Shown here: one piece after another, positions 35,909 through 48,549 of the stretch
Position numbering within the stretch: the first letter of the stretch is position 1
Layout of the letters: every line of letters begins with the position of its first letter
Source of the DNA: Viscum album
Taxonomy: Eukaryota; Streptophyta; Magnoliopsida; Santalales; Viscaceae
DNA length: 64,000 nucleotides
Assembly (NCBI GenBank): GCA_963277665.1
Contig: OY728165.1
Span: forward strand, 1,761,454,772-1,761,518,771
Direction: 5' to 3'
Made by a program: the position numbers and the translations under genes
The notes under the pieces: model-generated
What the model saw: the letters and a program-made list of their open reading frames with translations, nothing else
The model's database searches: none
Told to the model about the DNA's origin: nothing

Positions 35909-35915
35909 TATAAAA
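35909..35915 (+). promoter_or_regulatory. E2 3' LTR TATA box
   Basis: CTCCCTCTTATAAAAGGCC has the same context as 29967. In a 3' LTR it could drive transcription into flanking DNA. Confidence 0.78.
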
Positions 35916-35955
35916 GGCCACCACCTCTACCCCCTTACCCACACCTCTCAGGCCC

Positions 35956-36201
35956 TTGGATCATCCAACCTCTGCTCATATTATATATACACATCCCTAT
36001 TTTAATACTAGAAGACCCAAATTGGTAATAATCTTTTCCAAGGAAGCATTTGGCGCAAATCAAAAAGAGTTATCTGATTTAGAGGAATATGAAGAAACAA
36101 ACAAGACAAGTCGGACTCGAGGTAAGGGATCCTACCTCTCCATTTCATTTTCAGTACTCTATTTTATGCCTTATTTTTTAAGCTCCTCTTTATTATGTTA
36201 G
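35956..36201 (+). CDS. Small leader ORF in E2 3' LTR (unknown product)
   Basis: This is the counterpart of 30014-30211: an 81-codon frame starting MDHPTSAH that shares P-S, NQK-L-DLEEYEE-NKT, TRGKGSYLS. The donor-like GAG|GTAAGG lies within TRG. Conservation is expected for an LTR copy, so coding is unproven, although the frame stayed open in both. Confidence 0.35.
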   Translation: MDHPTSAHIIYTHPYFNTRRPKLVIIFSKEAFGANQKELSDLEEYEETNKTSRTRGKGSYLSISFSVLYFMPYFLSSSLLC

Positions 36202-37901
36202 GGATTGTTCTTTTATATTCCTATTACTTTTTTTTAGTTTCTTATGATGAGAGACCCTATTTGATCTAATCAATCCATTTTTGGAAGTTTTAAGTGGCGT
36301 CGTTAGGCTGCTGAATTTTCGTAAGGGATTTCTTATCTCACTTTTAATTCCATGATATTTCCATTGGTTGCCAATTTTTTATGGAATGCGGTTTATTTTT
36401 TAATTTAAATTGATATATATTATCATGATTCTATTTATATTCATGGAGTTCTATAATCCATTTGGTGGTTATTATCTTTGGGTAATACGACTCGATTGAT
36501 TACAACAAGGTAAGGGGTTTTTATCTCACTTTTTATTCCTGTATGATTCATAATACATTTGCCTCTATTTCCTTCGGTGTGGTGTATTTACTACCCATAA
36601 TTGTATTATTTGTGTAATATACTTTAATTTATGGGTATTTACATCTTCATATTACGATCCTTCTTTCATGGGGTGTACGTTTTGAAGGTTACCCTAATTG
36701 GAAAGGGACCCTTCCACCCTCCAATTTTTAAAGGGATTATTTTTGTTAGGTCTTTTTATTTGCATCTTCTTATATTGAGATATGTTCTTATATATCCTTA
36801 TTGCTGTAAATTGTATTTCCATGTGACGGGATCCCATTTTTATCTCTCATCAATTCATTTTCTGAATTTTAAAGTGACGTCGTTAGGCTGTCGAATTTAT
36901 GTAAGGTAGCTTGTAGCCCAATTTCAAGTCGTTGGGTAAACCCTATACTTCTTGATTATGTCATACTATGAATATTTTTGGACGACCATTGATTGGTTTA
37001 CATGTGATATCCTCTTATATTGGGTGTATTTATATTTTCACACATAATAATGTAATTTATTTATCCTTAATCTAAGGATACCATCTTTTCAAGGGACTTC
37101 GTCGCAATATCCTTTCATTATGCCATACCTCAATTAATATGCGGAATTATTTTATTAGTTTTATAATAAACCCTTATTAATATTAATTTCATTCAAAAGG
37201 AATATTTTTACACAACTCTTTTTACTAAATGGCAAAAGGAATGTTTTTTGTCCGACGTATGCGACAGAAATGACATCTTTGCCGACTTTACCATTATTTG
37301 AGTTTCAGATTCCTCTACAAGCCATAAATTTTTTTAATTGAAATATAAATACCATGTTTTACTTTATATTGGTATTGAAAATGGTTTTGATAATGTTTTT
37401 ACTATATCAATGTGTTGTATTGATATCATGTGATTCATATGTGGAAATGTTATTTTTCCTTTATGCATGTTTTATATGTTACGATTATGTTATGGTTATT
37501 TGGAACTGTTTATGAAGATTGGAGGTTCCATGATAAAATAAGGGAAGGTGAGCCATATATAGAAATCCAATGCATTTGATAATGTGAAAGAGTTAAACAC
37601 TAAGGTTTCTTCGACGAGATTTAGGGAATATAAAGTGATTGGTATTCCAAAACTAACTAGGATAGTTACTCCCTACATAATAATGTTATGAATACCTCAA
37701 GATACATTTATGTCTTATGATTTCTATGAGTTATTCATAATTATTATGATTTCAGAATTTGTGTTTATATACTTATGTTTTATGGGGGAAGTATGATTTC
37801 ATTGATTCTTGTGTATAAATGGACTAATTGTTTTTCTGTATGTTTATATCCCTTACTGAGCTTTTTATGCTCATCCCAATTTTTTGAAATTTTTTTCACA
37901 G
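36122..37901 (+). other. Putative LTR intron of E2, 3' copy
   Basis: The sites are ACTCGAG|GTAAGGGATC and GAAATTTTTTTCACAG|GTCAAGG, both close to plant consensus. The length of 1780 bp agrees with the 5' copy to within four bases. Confidence 0.55.
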
Positions 37902-38152
37902 GTCAAGGGAAATGTACATGATGTGATTATAGTGTCGTGGATGTGTCAATAAAGAACCCATGTTTTACATTAAATTTTTTTCCTTTGATGGAAAAAATTA
38001 ATATTTTATTTGATGTAACCACCTTTTTTAAATTTGGAATGTAATGAATGATATAAGATATAAATCTATAAAACTCTAAACTTGAAAAGATCCTCAATGT
38101 GTATTCTTGAAATAACCCAAGAATATGTAATGTTTATGGCTGGGGAATTATA

Positions 38153-38157
38153 AATAC
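38153..38157. repeat. E2 target-site duplication, right copy (AATAC)
   Basis: AATAC directly follows the 3' LTR end and is identical to 28446-28450. Confidence 0.92.
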
Positions 38158-38819
38158 AAAGTTACATTAATGAAAATATTTTGTTTCGACAATGTTAGAT
38201 AATAAAAAATTACAAGAAACATCCTGATGTCTTATCAACTAAAACCCTTCTTAGCTTCATCATTTATTATTTTCCCAGAAACTGTAATGGTTGTGGAAAC
38301 ATAATTTCAATCCTAAATTCCAAAAGTCTACAACAATTATTTGGTATGTGTTAATTTTATATGAGTGATTTTCATCCCATTAATAGATCATGTAATTCAA
38401 CAAATTAATTCTTACCTAAAAAATTAAATATCAGAATACATATTTACTTAACAGGAAAATCTATCTCATTCGTATTAAATATCACCTAACAAATTTATTC
38501 CATCAAATATAAATAATGATAAATAGATTACCTATATTTAAATCCTTCACATATAAGATGTGGTCAACTATTCCCCTATAAATTATTAATCGTATTATAA
38601 AAATATTCGGTTTACGATTCCTTGAATTGGGAGATTGTTATGATCATGTATTTATTTCATTATATTACACATTAGGGTTTATTAATCTTCATCGGTGATT
38701 CATTATTGATTCTCTAAATAAACTCCATATTCAATATATCCATTTATTAATTTACACTTCATATAAATTTGAATAAATATATACTTATGTAGTTTATACC
38801 TACTAGAAAAATGTTGATA

Positions 38820-40150
38820 CCTCATTGTATTAAAAATGTGAAAACTTTTCTTTAACAAAAACACCTTCCACCAACATTTATCCCATGTTAATTAGTCAGG
38901 ATACTTTTTAAGACGAATACATTTAGATAAATATTATTTTAAAAAAATTGGTTCCTTATATATTCTTTCTATCAAATATTGGAACTAGATCAAATTTTTT
39001 TTTTTAATAAATATTAGGGAATTATTTTTTTATTAAACTTATTAATCTCTATATTAATCATCATCTAAAATTTATATTCATTTATTCAATGAAGAAAGAG
39101 TTATTTGATTTCTTATTCATGGTCTTCATATATTTTGTTCTAGAGATTCTGGACATCTAATAATGTTTTCTAAATCTGCATGATTCTTCAATTCTAGATG
39201 TATCAATTTATTAATTATAATATCGTAATCCTTATCACTTGTTAGATTTTATCCATCATCAAATATAATTCATGTTAAATTTATTTTCAATTTTCATCAA
39301 AAGATATATTCCTTGTTGTTAATTCAAAAATCTGATAATATAATTTAGTAATTGTATCTACATTGGGTATATTTCAAATAAAAAATACCTGTTAATAAAA
39401 AATATTCAACGAAACAACATTTTTTATCATATAAAATAAATTAAATTGGAGATGTTTTCTATATTGATACCTTCTTCACCCTTTTTGTTAATTATTTCCA
39501 TATTTATGATCTTATTTAAATCAAATAGAAACTATAAAATTAATAAAATTTGGTCTCCAATTAGAACAATGATAATTTGAAATCTTATTTTAATTGGACC
39601 ATATTAAACACCTATTTTGAATATGATGATTTGTACAAAAAACTCCACAAAAAAAATATACCCACTGAAATAATAATGTGATTCATATGCAATTCTAAAT
39701 TGTATCATAATTCTAAATTCAAAAAATTGCATTATAATAAACAATGTAGTAGTCACAATATTAGTGATTTATTCCTTGTTTATTAATTTAATATTTGTAC
39801 TAATATCTAGTAAACATCATTTCATTTCTAATTCTGAAATTTTAGATTGAAACCCAAAACATAAACTCATGTTATATTATAAAATTCATGAAAAATTCCC
39901 TTACATGTGGCTTATATTACCCAAACATCACATTGGTTATTCACATAAAATAAACAATGATTGGGATAAGTAAAATGTATCCATCTGTTGACAAATTCCA
40001 TAATAGCCTATTTAAATTTTTTTGGATTTATTCAACTAGCCTTATTGATTTTACATACACACTTTTATATTTTCTCTATATTGTCTTTCCCTTTTGTAAT
40101 GTTTCACAAACATCTTATATTTATCTTCTTAATTGGTGTTGATAAATAAA
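38820..40150 (-). pseudogene. E6 piece 1: copia integrase remnant
   Basis: In minus order, IKVCM then a spaced NKSKK (40066-40015) matches the second half of the copia integrase zinc finger (KxCxxC..GK..K..FKSK). FCTNHHIQN (about 39630) resembles the FC-x-x-x-GI-x-H block in the core. GGRCFC then GINIFLVGIN (about 38885-38825) matches the FGCxCF...GIFLGYS block that ends the integrase region. The total length from protease to here, about 1.7 kb, is normal for copia. Stops occur throughout. RT should begin left of 38600 and is interrupted by E2 at 38152. Confidence 0.62.
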
Positions 40151-40526
40151 ATTATGTTATCTAGAAATTATTATCAATCCATTTTGATTCTAATATCAAA
40201 TTCCCTAATTCCAAATTTTTTTCTTATATTTTATTGAATTAGAATTATTTTCTTGAAACAATTATTTGATATAAATTCCATCCTATATTATTAACCTGTT
40301 AAATAAGTATTAAATATGTATTTATTGATTATTATGGTATATTTATTGAAAATAACATCATTTAATTCAACAAAATAATGACCTCACACCTAAATGTATG
40401 TTTTTTATCAGTTCATTAAAAAGAAAATCATTTGATTTTGACCTCAAGGATTCTATATCCAGAGTAACAAATCCAAATATTTTTTATAACAATCATTTCA
40501 AAAATTCTCTTCTCCTTCATTATATT

Positions 40527-40593
40527 CATCAATGTTATTTTGGATTTTTTCACCTATCATGTGATATGAATAACCACTATCATGAATCCATTG
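40527..40593 (-). pseudogene. E6 copia aspartic protease active site
   Basis: The minus frame reads QWIHDSGYSYHMIGEK. Plant copia proteases have W-x-x-DSGCSxHMTG here. Asp-Ser-Gly is intact and the usual Cys is Tyr (one base change). The protease would cut the copia polyprotein. Only this motif is clear. A plus-strand frame over it (40398-40631) is a shadow. Confidence 0.78.
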
Positions 40594-41846
40594 TTTATCT
40601 ATCATTATTTGAATTAAGGAAATATAAGTAATAAATATAGATTCATCCATATTCATCTTCTAAATTTAGATTATTACTTTAATTATATTAATATTTCCTA
40701 TATACTATATATAATGACCAATTAGAACAAAAACCATTTTTATCATACATATAAAATATTTCATCCAAATAGTTAAATATATTCAAATTACTAATATAAG
40801 ATGATAAATTATTCAATGATTTTACATTTCAGGGTATTTTCCTCATTTTAATAGTATTACTTCATTTTGACTGAGTATTGATAAATAGGGATCAATTCCT
40901 ACTTCAATAGGGATACATGTTGTAAAAGAATATAATTATTTATAAATAAAAATAACATAACATGAGATGTATAATATTTTATATTGATCACCCTAACAAA
41001 TAATAATTTTATCTAGGGGACTATTCCTATTGTCCCACAACATAATATGCATCTAATATTCAGAATGAATTAAATCTATAATAAGTAATTTCATGCTCTA
41101 TTTTTATTATAAAATAATTTTATTTCATTGTTCATAGAGAAAATTTTATTTTTTATTACATAAAAACAATATTTTTATTATTAATGTATTAATATTACTT
41201 GTTAGGTGGAGAATAATTTATCATATTTTTTGAGAATTTGATATTATATTCATAAGATATTACTTGTTTAAAATCCATTACCTTTTTAAAATCCCCAAAT
41301 ATATTCTTAATAACATTTTCATCATTAAGAATATTTGACATGTATTATTATATAGTTCATTTTTAGATCCCGTTTTTTGATTAATATGTTTCGATATTCT
41401 TACTTTATCATGAAATCCTACATTATTTTAAAAAATAATTTATATAACCATCTTCTCATATGAAAAATAATTATTTTTTTTATTATTCTTCTCATTAAAT
41501 TTTTTCAACTCCAAGGTATCATTATTTGGTATTTTTTCATAAAGAATCATTTCAACGAATCCTTCAAAAAAATTCATAAAAGATGCTTCATTTTCATATT
41601 CTCCATTACCAAATATTTTAGTAGGTGTACCAATTTTTTCAATGCTATTTCTATATTTTTTAGGATCCTCTTATTTATAATCTTTAATTAAGGGGGATTG
41701 AGATTCCACATATTTCATAAGCATAGTCCATTTTTTCTTCATTAATAATTATAAATTCTTTCACTAGACTTCTCGTTATCCTCATAACATCCTTTCCTTT
41801 TCATTACATGTGGTATATGTTTTCCTCTCTATCATCACTTCATTTT

Positions 41847-41895
41847 TTTCATTCTTGGGAAATAATCTACAATATTCCCAATGTAACAACATGTA
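41847..41895 (-). pseudogene. E6 copia gag zinc knuckle (degenerate)
   Basis: The minus frame reads TCCYIGNIVDYFPRMKKMK, resembling the end of a copia CCHC knuckle (C..C...GHI...CP.LKK). His is changed to Asn and the last Cys to Phe, each by one base, and one spacer residue is missing. It lies about 1.25 kb upstream of the protease motif, farther than usual, so an indel is likely between them. Confidence 0.5.
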
Positions 41896-44400
41896 AATAA
41901 TTTAAATAATATCTTTGATTTTTATTTATTCTTTTCTACTTTATTTATTCATTAGATAAGGGTCATTATGTTCCCATATTTATCATAATTTTCATGATAA
42001 TGATATTATTCGTTGATTAAGGAAAAAATTTAAATTTTTTTTCATGATTCTTTTCCTTGATTTAAATTCTAATTCCTCTATGGAAATATTTTTATCCTAG
42101 GTGATACTTCCATCACATAATTGATAATATTATTATAGAACAAATATAGGGATTGATATTTTGTCCTTTAAGTAATGATATATTTTGTTGATATATTTCA
42201 AGAGAAATTGACATTATATTATCTACAATAGTAGAATATTTTAACAAATTAGAAATTCACATGATGTTATTGGAATGGGCCATTCCCATGTTGACTAGCT
42301 CACATTTATCAAATATTATTTCTTCTTACATATATCTCCAAATTTAATTTTCTATTTCCTTTATATTATCATTTCCCTCATTCCATTTTTCATCATTATC
42401 CTATATCAATTATTATTATGTATGTCCTATTACTTTTTCATACACATTTAAAAAAAGGATAGGAATTTTTTTTCTTTTCATTTTATTTCTATATTCATTT
42501 TATCTACAACGGTCATGAGTGAATCTCTTGAAACGGGTAAGAATCCTATTCTCATAACATAACTAATTTGTAGTAATTTTGAGAAAATATATGTAACTAT
42601 AAAATTGTCTCATCTATTTATATTCTTTAAAAGAAATATATGCAAACTTCTATTGTTTAAATAGTTCATATTCTATAATATTTTTCCATATTAGAGTTGA
42701 ATCTTATAGGGGGCCCATATAGAAATGATACAATTTGAATATCTCAAGTCCGTTATGATATTCGTTTTAGGTGGGTGAATCAATGGAATTGATTTCTTAC
42801 AATTTCATTAAATATCAACCTTTATTAATTATTATAGTCATAATATTCTTATCTTATAACACAAAATAATTCATATTAAATCAGAATCCATGGATCTAGA
42901 AAAAACAGAATTTTATATATGATATGGATATAATGAGGTAATTTACTCCTTTTTGGGATATGATTCTACTAACATAAATATTATCATATAACTTTATTTT
43001 TCAAGGATTAAATTTTTTAATAAGAATATATATTGACAGAGTTAGTGTCATCCCGTTCCCAATGGTAGGTATCATCCACTTAATAAAATAATAATAATAA
43101 ATGTTCCCACTATTTAAAAAATCACTTCAATAAGAACATGATAATGATCTATTTAAAATTCAAGCTACTTCTACAAAAAATACATATCTTCTACTAAGCC
43201 GCTGAAATATTCCGATTTTATAATTATTAACATTATAATATTATGAAAATTTTAATATCCATAATAACCACAGTTAATAGAATATTTCATGTCCAATATC
43301 TAAATTTCCTAAAAAACTATAGTCTATTTTCACTAATCTAAATAAAAAAAGTACACTATAACACTTATTTTCCTAAAACAAATGTAACTATTTTTAATAA
43401 ACAGGTTTATGAAACTATTTATCATTGAATAATTTCACATACCAACTTTATATAACTCATAAAACATATATAATAAAAACACTCAGTATTCAAATTTATC
43501 CACATGAAAAATATATGTTAAGAAGTAATTAATTTAGCTCCATGTTTAATGCCAAATTTAAATGAAGATATAAATCAATGTATTTAGTGTATGTCAGCAC
43601 TTCCAAAAATTTCTTCATGAAATCTCTATATTGCATAACTCATCATCTCTAAAAAATTGAAGCTAATGAATGTGGGACTATATTTATATATTTTTCACAC
43701 CTGAATGACACTAATAATAAACTACACAGTACACATATCTTCTCATTAACATAGATATTTTGTACACTACTTTTCAATATAATATATTATTTCATTGGAA
43801 AATCATTGTTAAAGAAATATTTACTTTATATATAAATAATAAACAAGGAACTTAATTCATAATTATATAAGAACATATCTTTTTATATTACTAATATCTA
43901 TTTAAAAAAAATCACTCCAATATGTTATTTCAATTCATGTTTATATATAATTGAAAATAATTCTAGCTAGTGTATTTAAAGAATAATTCTACCCAAATTT
44001 TCATCCATGTAAGACATTAACATCATGGTTGGACCCTCACTCAACATTTCTTCATATCATTATCATTTTTTTCTAATAACATTTAATGTCTCTTCATATA
44101 AAAAAATTATATAATTTTTGTAAAATGCATATTCTTCAACCGTAGAGTCATTTAGATAAATAAAAATCAACCTGGTCAATCATATGTACCATGTAGGTCC
44201 TCCATTATTCATGGATTAACTAAACCAAGACCTCCATTTATGGAAAAAATATCATACTATTATATGTTCCATCTCATGAAATATTCCATTAACATCACAA
44301 AATTATTACACATTCAAATGGATAACATAGCTGAGATCATGAAAACCATTAAATTCTATTTCTTTTATATTGAATAAACATGGTGATTAATCTATAGAGA
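41896..44400 (-). other. Expected E6 gag and 5' LTR, not resolved
   Basis: This follows from the E6 orientation. A weak RILTRFKRF (about 42550, minus) could be the KILRSLP block of copia gag. No LTR end, primer site or long repeat partner was found. The boundary with the LINE near 44400 is a guess. Confidence 0.35.
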
Positions 44401-45649
44401 AACATGTTAAGGTGTGTATTATGTTTGTGATAGACAGTGTAGTGAGGGAGACTTCTCCATGAAATAATAGTAGGTTACACTTTGAGAGAACTGCTATTTA
44501 GATGATTTTCTAACTCAATCCATTACAATTTTCAATTATGATAAAAATCATTCTTAACTACACAAATGAGAGCCCATATTTCAACTTCATATTAAATTCA
44601 TTTCCAAAGAGAATGGTTGAATTGGACATTTACAAATCAGTGATGGGTAAAGAAGACACCCCTACATCCCAAATATTTGTGATTCCCCACATAAGTTCCA
44701 TCAACATTATCTTAATGTGTGATGGTATTGGGGGTTCCCTCGTATGATTTACAAGGCAGGGTTCTTCCTCAGTTTCCCTTTAATTCCTATATGGATGAGT
44801 GTTATGAGTCTAATAACACATTTTCTCATAATTCCATTTTATACATTTTTTGCAGCATGAATATCTATATGAATATCAATTTTATAGTCATCTATTTCGA
44901 GAATTCAAAATAATATTGATGACTTAGGATGATTCCATAAAAATCGGGTTAAATATTTATTCCCTTAACCCACTCATAGTTACACATGATAGAAGCTCAA
45001 TCAATTTCTTTCATAGGTTGATGTTGACAATAAATAAACTTACATCATAATTCCAAAGATCCTTGTAATATTAAATGTCGAAAAAAATATGTTTAATGGT
45101 TTCTTATAATTTTATGAATCTGAAATAGGATGAGACAATATATTTCCCTACCATTATCATTTGATATTGTGTGGCTAGAACATTTTCCCAAATACATATA
45201 TTATCTCATGTTCTGGTGGTGGGGAAAATGGTTACATGAATAAATAATAGCGAAAAGGTGGTTTATGGGAGCTGTCACACTACAACATATAGTACTCTTT
45301 GACATTTAAGTGACCATTCCAATTGGGTTTTCATATCATGATTTCCTCATCCATAATGGAATATGACTTGATTTCCAGACTGGTTTTTGGAGAAATAATT
45401 TCATGATGGATATTTTTATGAGACATGAATTTAGTAATCATCATGTGGATCATAATTGAAGTAACTTTGGTGACATACAAAAGGTTTTCCATCCATGGGG
45501 TGTTCCATTAAATAAATATAGTATCCTTACTCACATGTCATTTTGTGTGTTTTTAAATGTCCATGAACTAATGTCTAAGGTTTGGCCATACTGATGATTT
45601 ATAGTAAACTAAGTATTCATTCAAGAGCATCAGTTTTAACACGTGTAAC

Positions 45650-47125
45650 AAAAAATCAAACTATTGGTCAATTGTTGTTAAGATGTTCCATGTGATTTTT
45701 TTGATAAGGCCATTATTGAATGTATTGTGGTCCATGATCCAAATACCGCCCAAGTCACTGGGTTTCGAACATTATTTTTTGGAAGCAGTTATGAGATCAT
45801 ATTCAACCACATAACCATTCAACACAAAAAATACGTCTCATGAATATAAGTCCATTAAACAATCATCATGGATATCTATAAGGTGGAAATGACTACACAA
45901 TATTATATGTGATGACTAAATTAATAAGAAAACCCCCAACCATCCAATTGAACTTACCATCCGTCTAATAAGATTACTAATAACCCCATATAGTATATTT
46001 ACAAGAAGATGAAATCATTCCATTCATGAAAACAATGGGACTCCAATGTAGTTAATGGGGGTGAACCCTTTCTCACTCTAAGAGTTCTAATAATTCTATT
46101 TTTCATTCCAAAAATAATTGAATTTCCAAAAGTTATAAATGATATATTCCAAAAAAACTAACCAACTACATTTTCATAATTATTAATTAAAATTTGATAG
46201 AAGAGATAGACTTACTTGGAGGCTATCCAAATTTTAGAATATCATCAGTATAAAGTAAGTGAAATGAGATCACGGTATCCCTACCATAATTCATTTTCAT
46301 ATACAACCTGATTTAGTTGAGAGCAATTTAGTACCTTTAAATTTAATACTAATCCATAGAAAACATAATCCTTGAGATTTGACCACACTGAGGAACTTCC
46401 TTATTGCATTGAGTGTAGCCCATATGGGACCCATTAACCAAATGAAATATAGTACATACTTGAGAATAATTGAAATCAATATGAGTAATCCAATATAAAA
46501 TCCAATCATTCTGAGAACATTAAAAATAAATGTCCATCTAATTGTATTGTAATCCTTGGATACGTCGATCTTAATATCAAAACATCATTCCTTGGAGTTA
46601 TTTTCATTATGTTAACACATTAATATGTTTTAAATAACCATTGGTGTATAGTTATTCTTGTAAAAAATGAAACTGAGGTGGAGAGAAGTTTCCCATTATG
46701 ATCCCTCCTAATTTGGTCATTGTGAAAATTGTAGAAACAATGGGAATAGTTTTACCAATGGAAATTTGTCCGGTGCCTTTGATGTCAATGAAATTTTTCC
46801 TCTTCAATATTATATAAAATTATGATTGAACTGACAGTAATGTGAAGAGAGGAATTAGTGATAAAATACTTTTATTTAAGTGGACATATCATTACTAAGA
46901 AGATAATAGTATATAATCGATAATTTATTAGTAAACCCATCCAAGCCACTGTCACATTCAATATTTATGAAGAAAAGGGCCTCCATTATATCCACCTTCA
47001 ATGGGATCTTATGGGGGAGTGGTTTTACTGCTCCATTATGATGGGGGTGGGTTTTCCACTATTTTATGTATTCTATAAATCCAATCATCATAGTAGAGGT
47101 CTTCAAAATAGGCCACCGCTACACT
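45650..47125 (-). pseudogene. LINE-1 reverse transcriptase remnant
   Basis: LINE RT primes on nicked target DNA in the nucleus. In minus order: VAYFEDLYYDDW (about 47115), EALFFIN then SGLDGF (about 46985-46930, the ALF-x-M...GPDGF block), KIDVSKDYNTIRW (about 46585-46545, the LDMSKAYDRVEW block), FIFNVLRMIGF (about 46540-46505), the open frame 46509-46297 with LMGP (the NG-P region) and a weak RGLRQG region, YTDDIL (about 46250, the FADD catalytic site with one Asp pair kept), GFTPINYIGVPLF (46061-46022, the LPFTYLGVPLF block), and CSKPSDLGGIWI (about 45775-45735, the C-PK-GGLGI block). Frameshifts and stops are scattered. Confidence 0.85.
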
Positions 47126-48084
47126 ATATTTTACTTTCTGATGTGTAAAGACACCAATTAATAGAAACGTATGTGATCCCTACTGCTATTTTCTTTTAAT
47201 TGTGAATGATGAGAAATAATTTCTAGTTTATATCTCACAATTTCTTCTATCTGACATTTATTTTATTACAATACAATTTTTTCTTTATATTTAAGAGATT
47301 ATCAAGTCATGAAATAGCTTAAATTTCTTCCACAGAAGGACCATTATTCTATTGGTTCCTCTATTGAGAGCCTTCCAGATTTTCTTCAGTACTCTTCATC
47401 TCAATACCATGGGTGGAAAAAGAATTTCTTGTCTAGCCACATAATAATATTTAATAATGTATTAACTTTTAGGAAAACATATATGAAGGGGGATGTCCAA
47501 AAACTATATATTTTATGATTTCATGAAGAATCCACTAAATCTGAGAGTACTAAGACAACCATTAATGAAATGTAATGGTAGGGTATGAAGTCTTGTAATG
47601 AGAATGGTAATGTACACATGAACTAGATTACGGTTAGAGTAGTTCCAAGGTTGGGTATGGCTAGAAACACCAGTTTCAACAACCATATCATGCATGTGGA
47701 CAAAACATATGTCCATATTACTATCATGTCTTCTATTCAATGTGAATAAACTCTATATAAAATCATCTCCTGCAATTGGAACCACAACAATGAAACCTTT
47801 TTAAATTCCTAAAAAATATTTCATTGAGTAAATTCAGTTAAAATTCATTACATTTTTTCCTTAGTCATTAAAATAATATGTAAATAAACCAAAGGCATAC
47901 ATTTTTAATTTATGATTTCAGAGAAATCATCAAGATCGCTCCAAAATTCCATTCAACTGATGTATGATGTTGAAGGATAGACAAAATAAACCATGTGGTT
48001 GCAAATCTTATAATAAATAGATGAATGGATGCATTGTGATTTTTCAAAAATTTATGATATGTGATTGCTATCATGATTAATGTT

Positions 48085-48450
48085 CTAAATATTGTCCTTT
48101 ATTACATCAAGAAGGATTTTGTAGATAAACTTATACACAAGAGAGACCCATTTAATGGTTTTCTTATTTTCAAAGAGCATACTAGCCCCTGAAATACCAA
48201 TTAGTATCATTTTGTATGAAATGATAAAATGCAAATGGGCCTTGGGCATTGGGGGGTTCCAAATCCCATCAAAATTGAAATAATTAAACTTTACTGTAGA
48301 GGGAAATTGATTATTGTTTAGGTCTATACATTGATTACTATGTTTTTGTGGACATTCAATTTTTTTCCATTCCCTTCTTTCTTTTCTTGAATATTCTATT
48401 GATCCAATATCTGTGGTATCATGATGAACCATATATATTTCACAATACAT
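48085..48450 (-). pseudogene. LINE-1 endonuclease, N-terminal remnant
   Basis: The frame is open for 121 codons. Residues about 56-100 contain FNYFNFDGIWNPPMPKAH and then ASMLFENKK, matching the start of plant L1 AP-like endonuclease (WN-RGLGNP...) and the FL-ETK block with its catalytic Glu (here FENKK). The first 55 residues (RKERREWKK, SNQCIDLNNNQ) have no match I recognise and may be the link from ORF1 or 5' sequence. Downstream parts of the endonuclease (47500-48080) are not readable. E5 begins about 100 bases upstream. Confidence 0.6.
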
Positions 48451-48549
48451 GACAAAATTATAATAACAAATTAATATGATAGATCTCTATAAAAGTTGAA
48501 TGTAATTTAACCCCAAAAAATCATTTATAACATGACCCTCTACTTTCGT

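Larger units (their letters stand above)
28451..38152 (+). mobile_element. E2: non-autonomous long-LTR gypsy element, complete, with TSD
   Basis: LTRs at 28451-32215 and 33910-38152 both start TGTAACATCCC and end TTATA, with AATAC on each side. The interior is only 1694 bp: an eroded primer site, an N-terminal gag scrap, an antisense SINE, a segment shared with E1 and a polypurine tract. There is no pol. LTR similarity is about 80% by eye, older than E1 but younger than E3. E2 sits in the copia element E6, between the end of its integrase and its RT. Confidence 0.93.
33910..38152 (+). repeat. E2 3' LTR (4243 bp)
   Basis: It is collinear with the 5' LTR: TATA box 35909-35915, small ORF 35956-36201, donor at 36122, acceptor at 37901, duplicated blocks at 36246 and 36827, end GGGGAATTATA. 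It has about 480 extra bases at about 35345-35825. AATAC follows directly. Confidence 0.93.
13630..44400 (-). mobile_element. E6: Ty1/copia element split into three pieces by E3 and E2
   Basis: Read on the minus strand, the domains fall in copia order: zinc knuckle (41847-41895), protease (40527-40593), integrase (about 40150 to 38820), RT (28340 to about 27600), then RNase H (about 14750 to 13640). Integrase before RT defines the Ty1/copia superfamily. The chain is interrupted twice, by E2 (28451-38152) and by E3 (14798-27002). With both removed the element would be roughly 8-9 kb. Its LTRs were not identified. About 600 bases at 27003-27600 are more than expected between the RT and RNase H pieces and are unexplained. 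Confidence 0.78.
44400..48460 (-). mobile_element. LINE-1: L1-type non-LTR retrotransposon remnant
   Basis: Minus-strand motifs run in L1 ORF2 order from an endonuclease start (about 48290) to the end of the RT thumb region (about 45700). There is no LTR. The 3' end is not marked by a clear tail, so the left limit is approximate. The 44400-45600 part should hold the cysteine-rich C-terminus and 3' UTR but shows nothing firm. Plus-strand frames at 44538-44913 lie here and have no recognised content. Confidence 0.72.

Noticed and set aside
44538..44913. Two overlapping plus frames as a host gene exon
   Set aside because: No family resemblance. They lie opposite the expected 3' part of LINE-1 and have no splice context.
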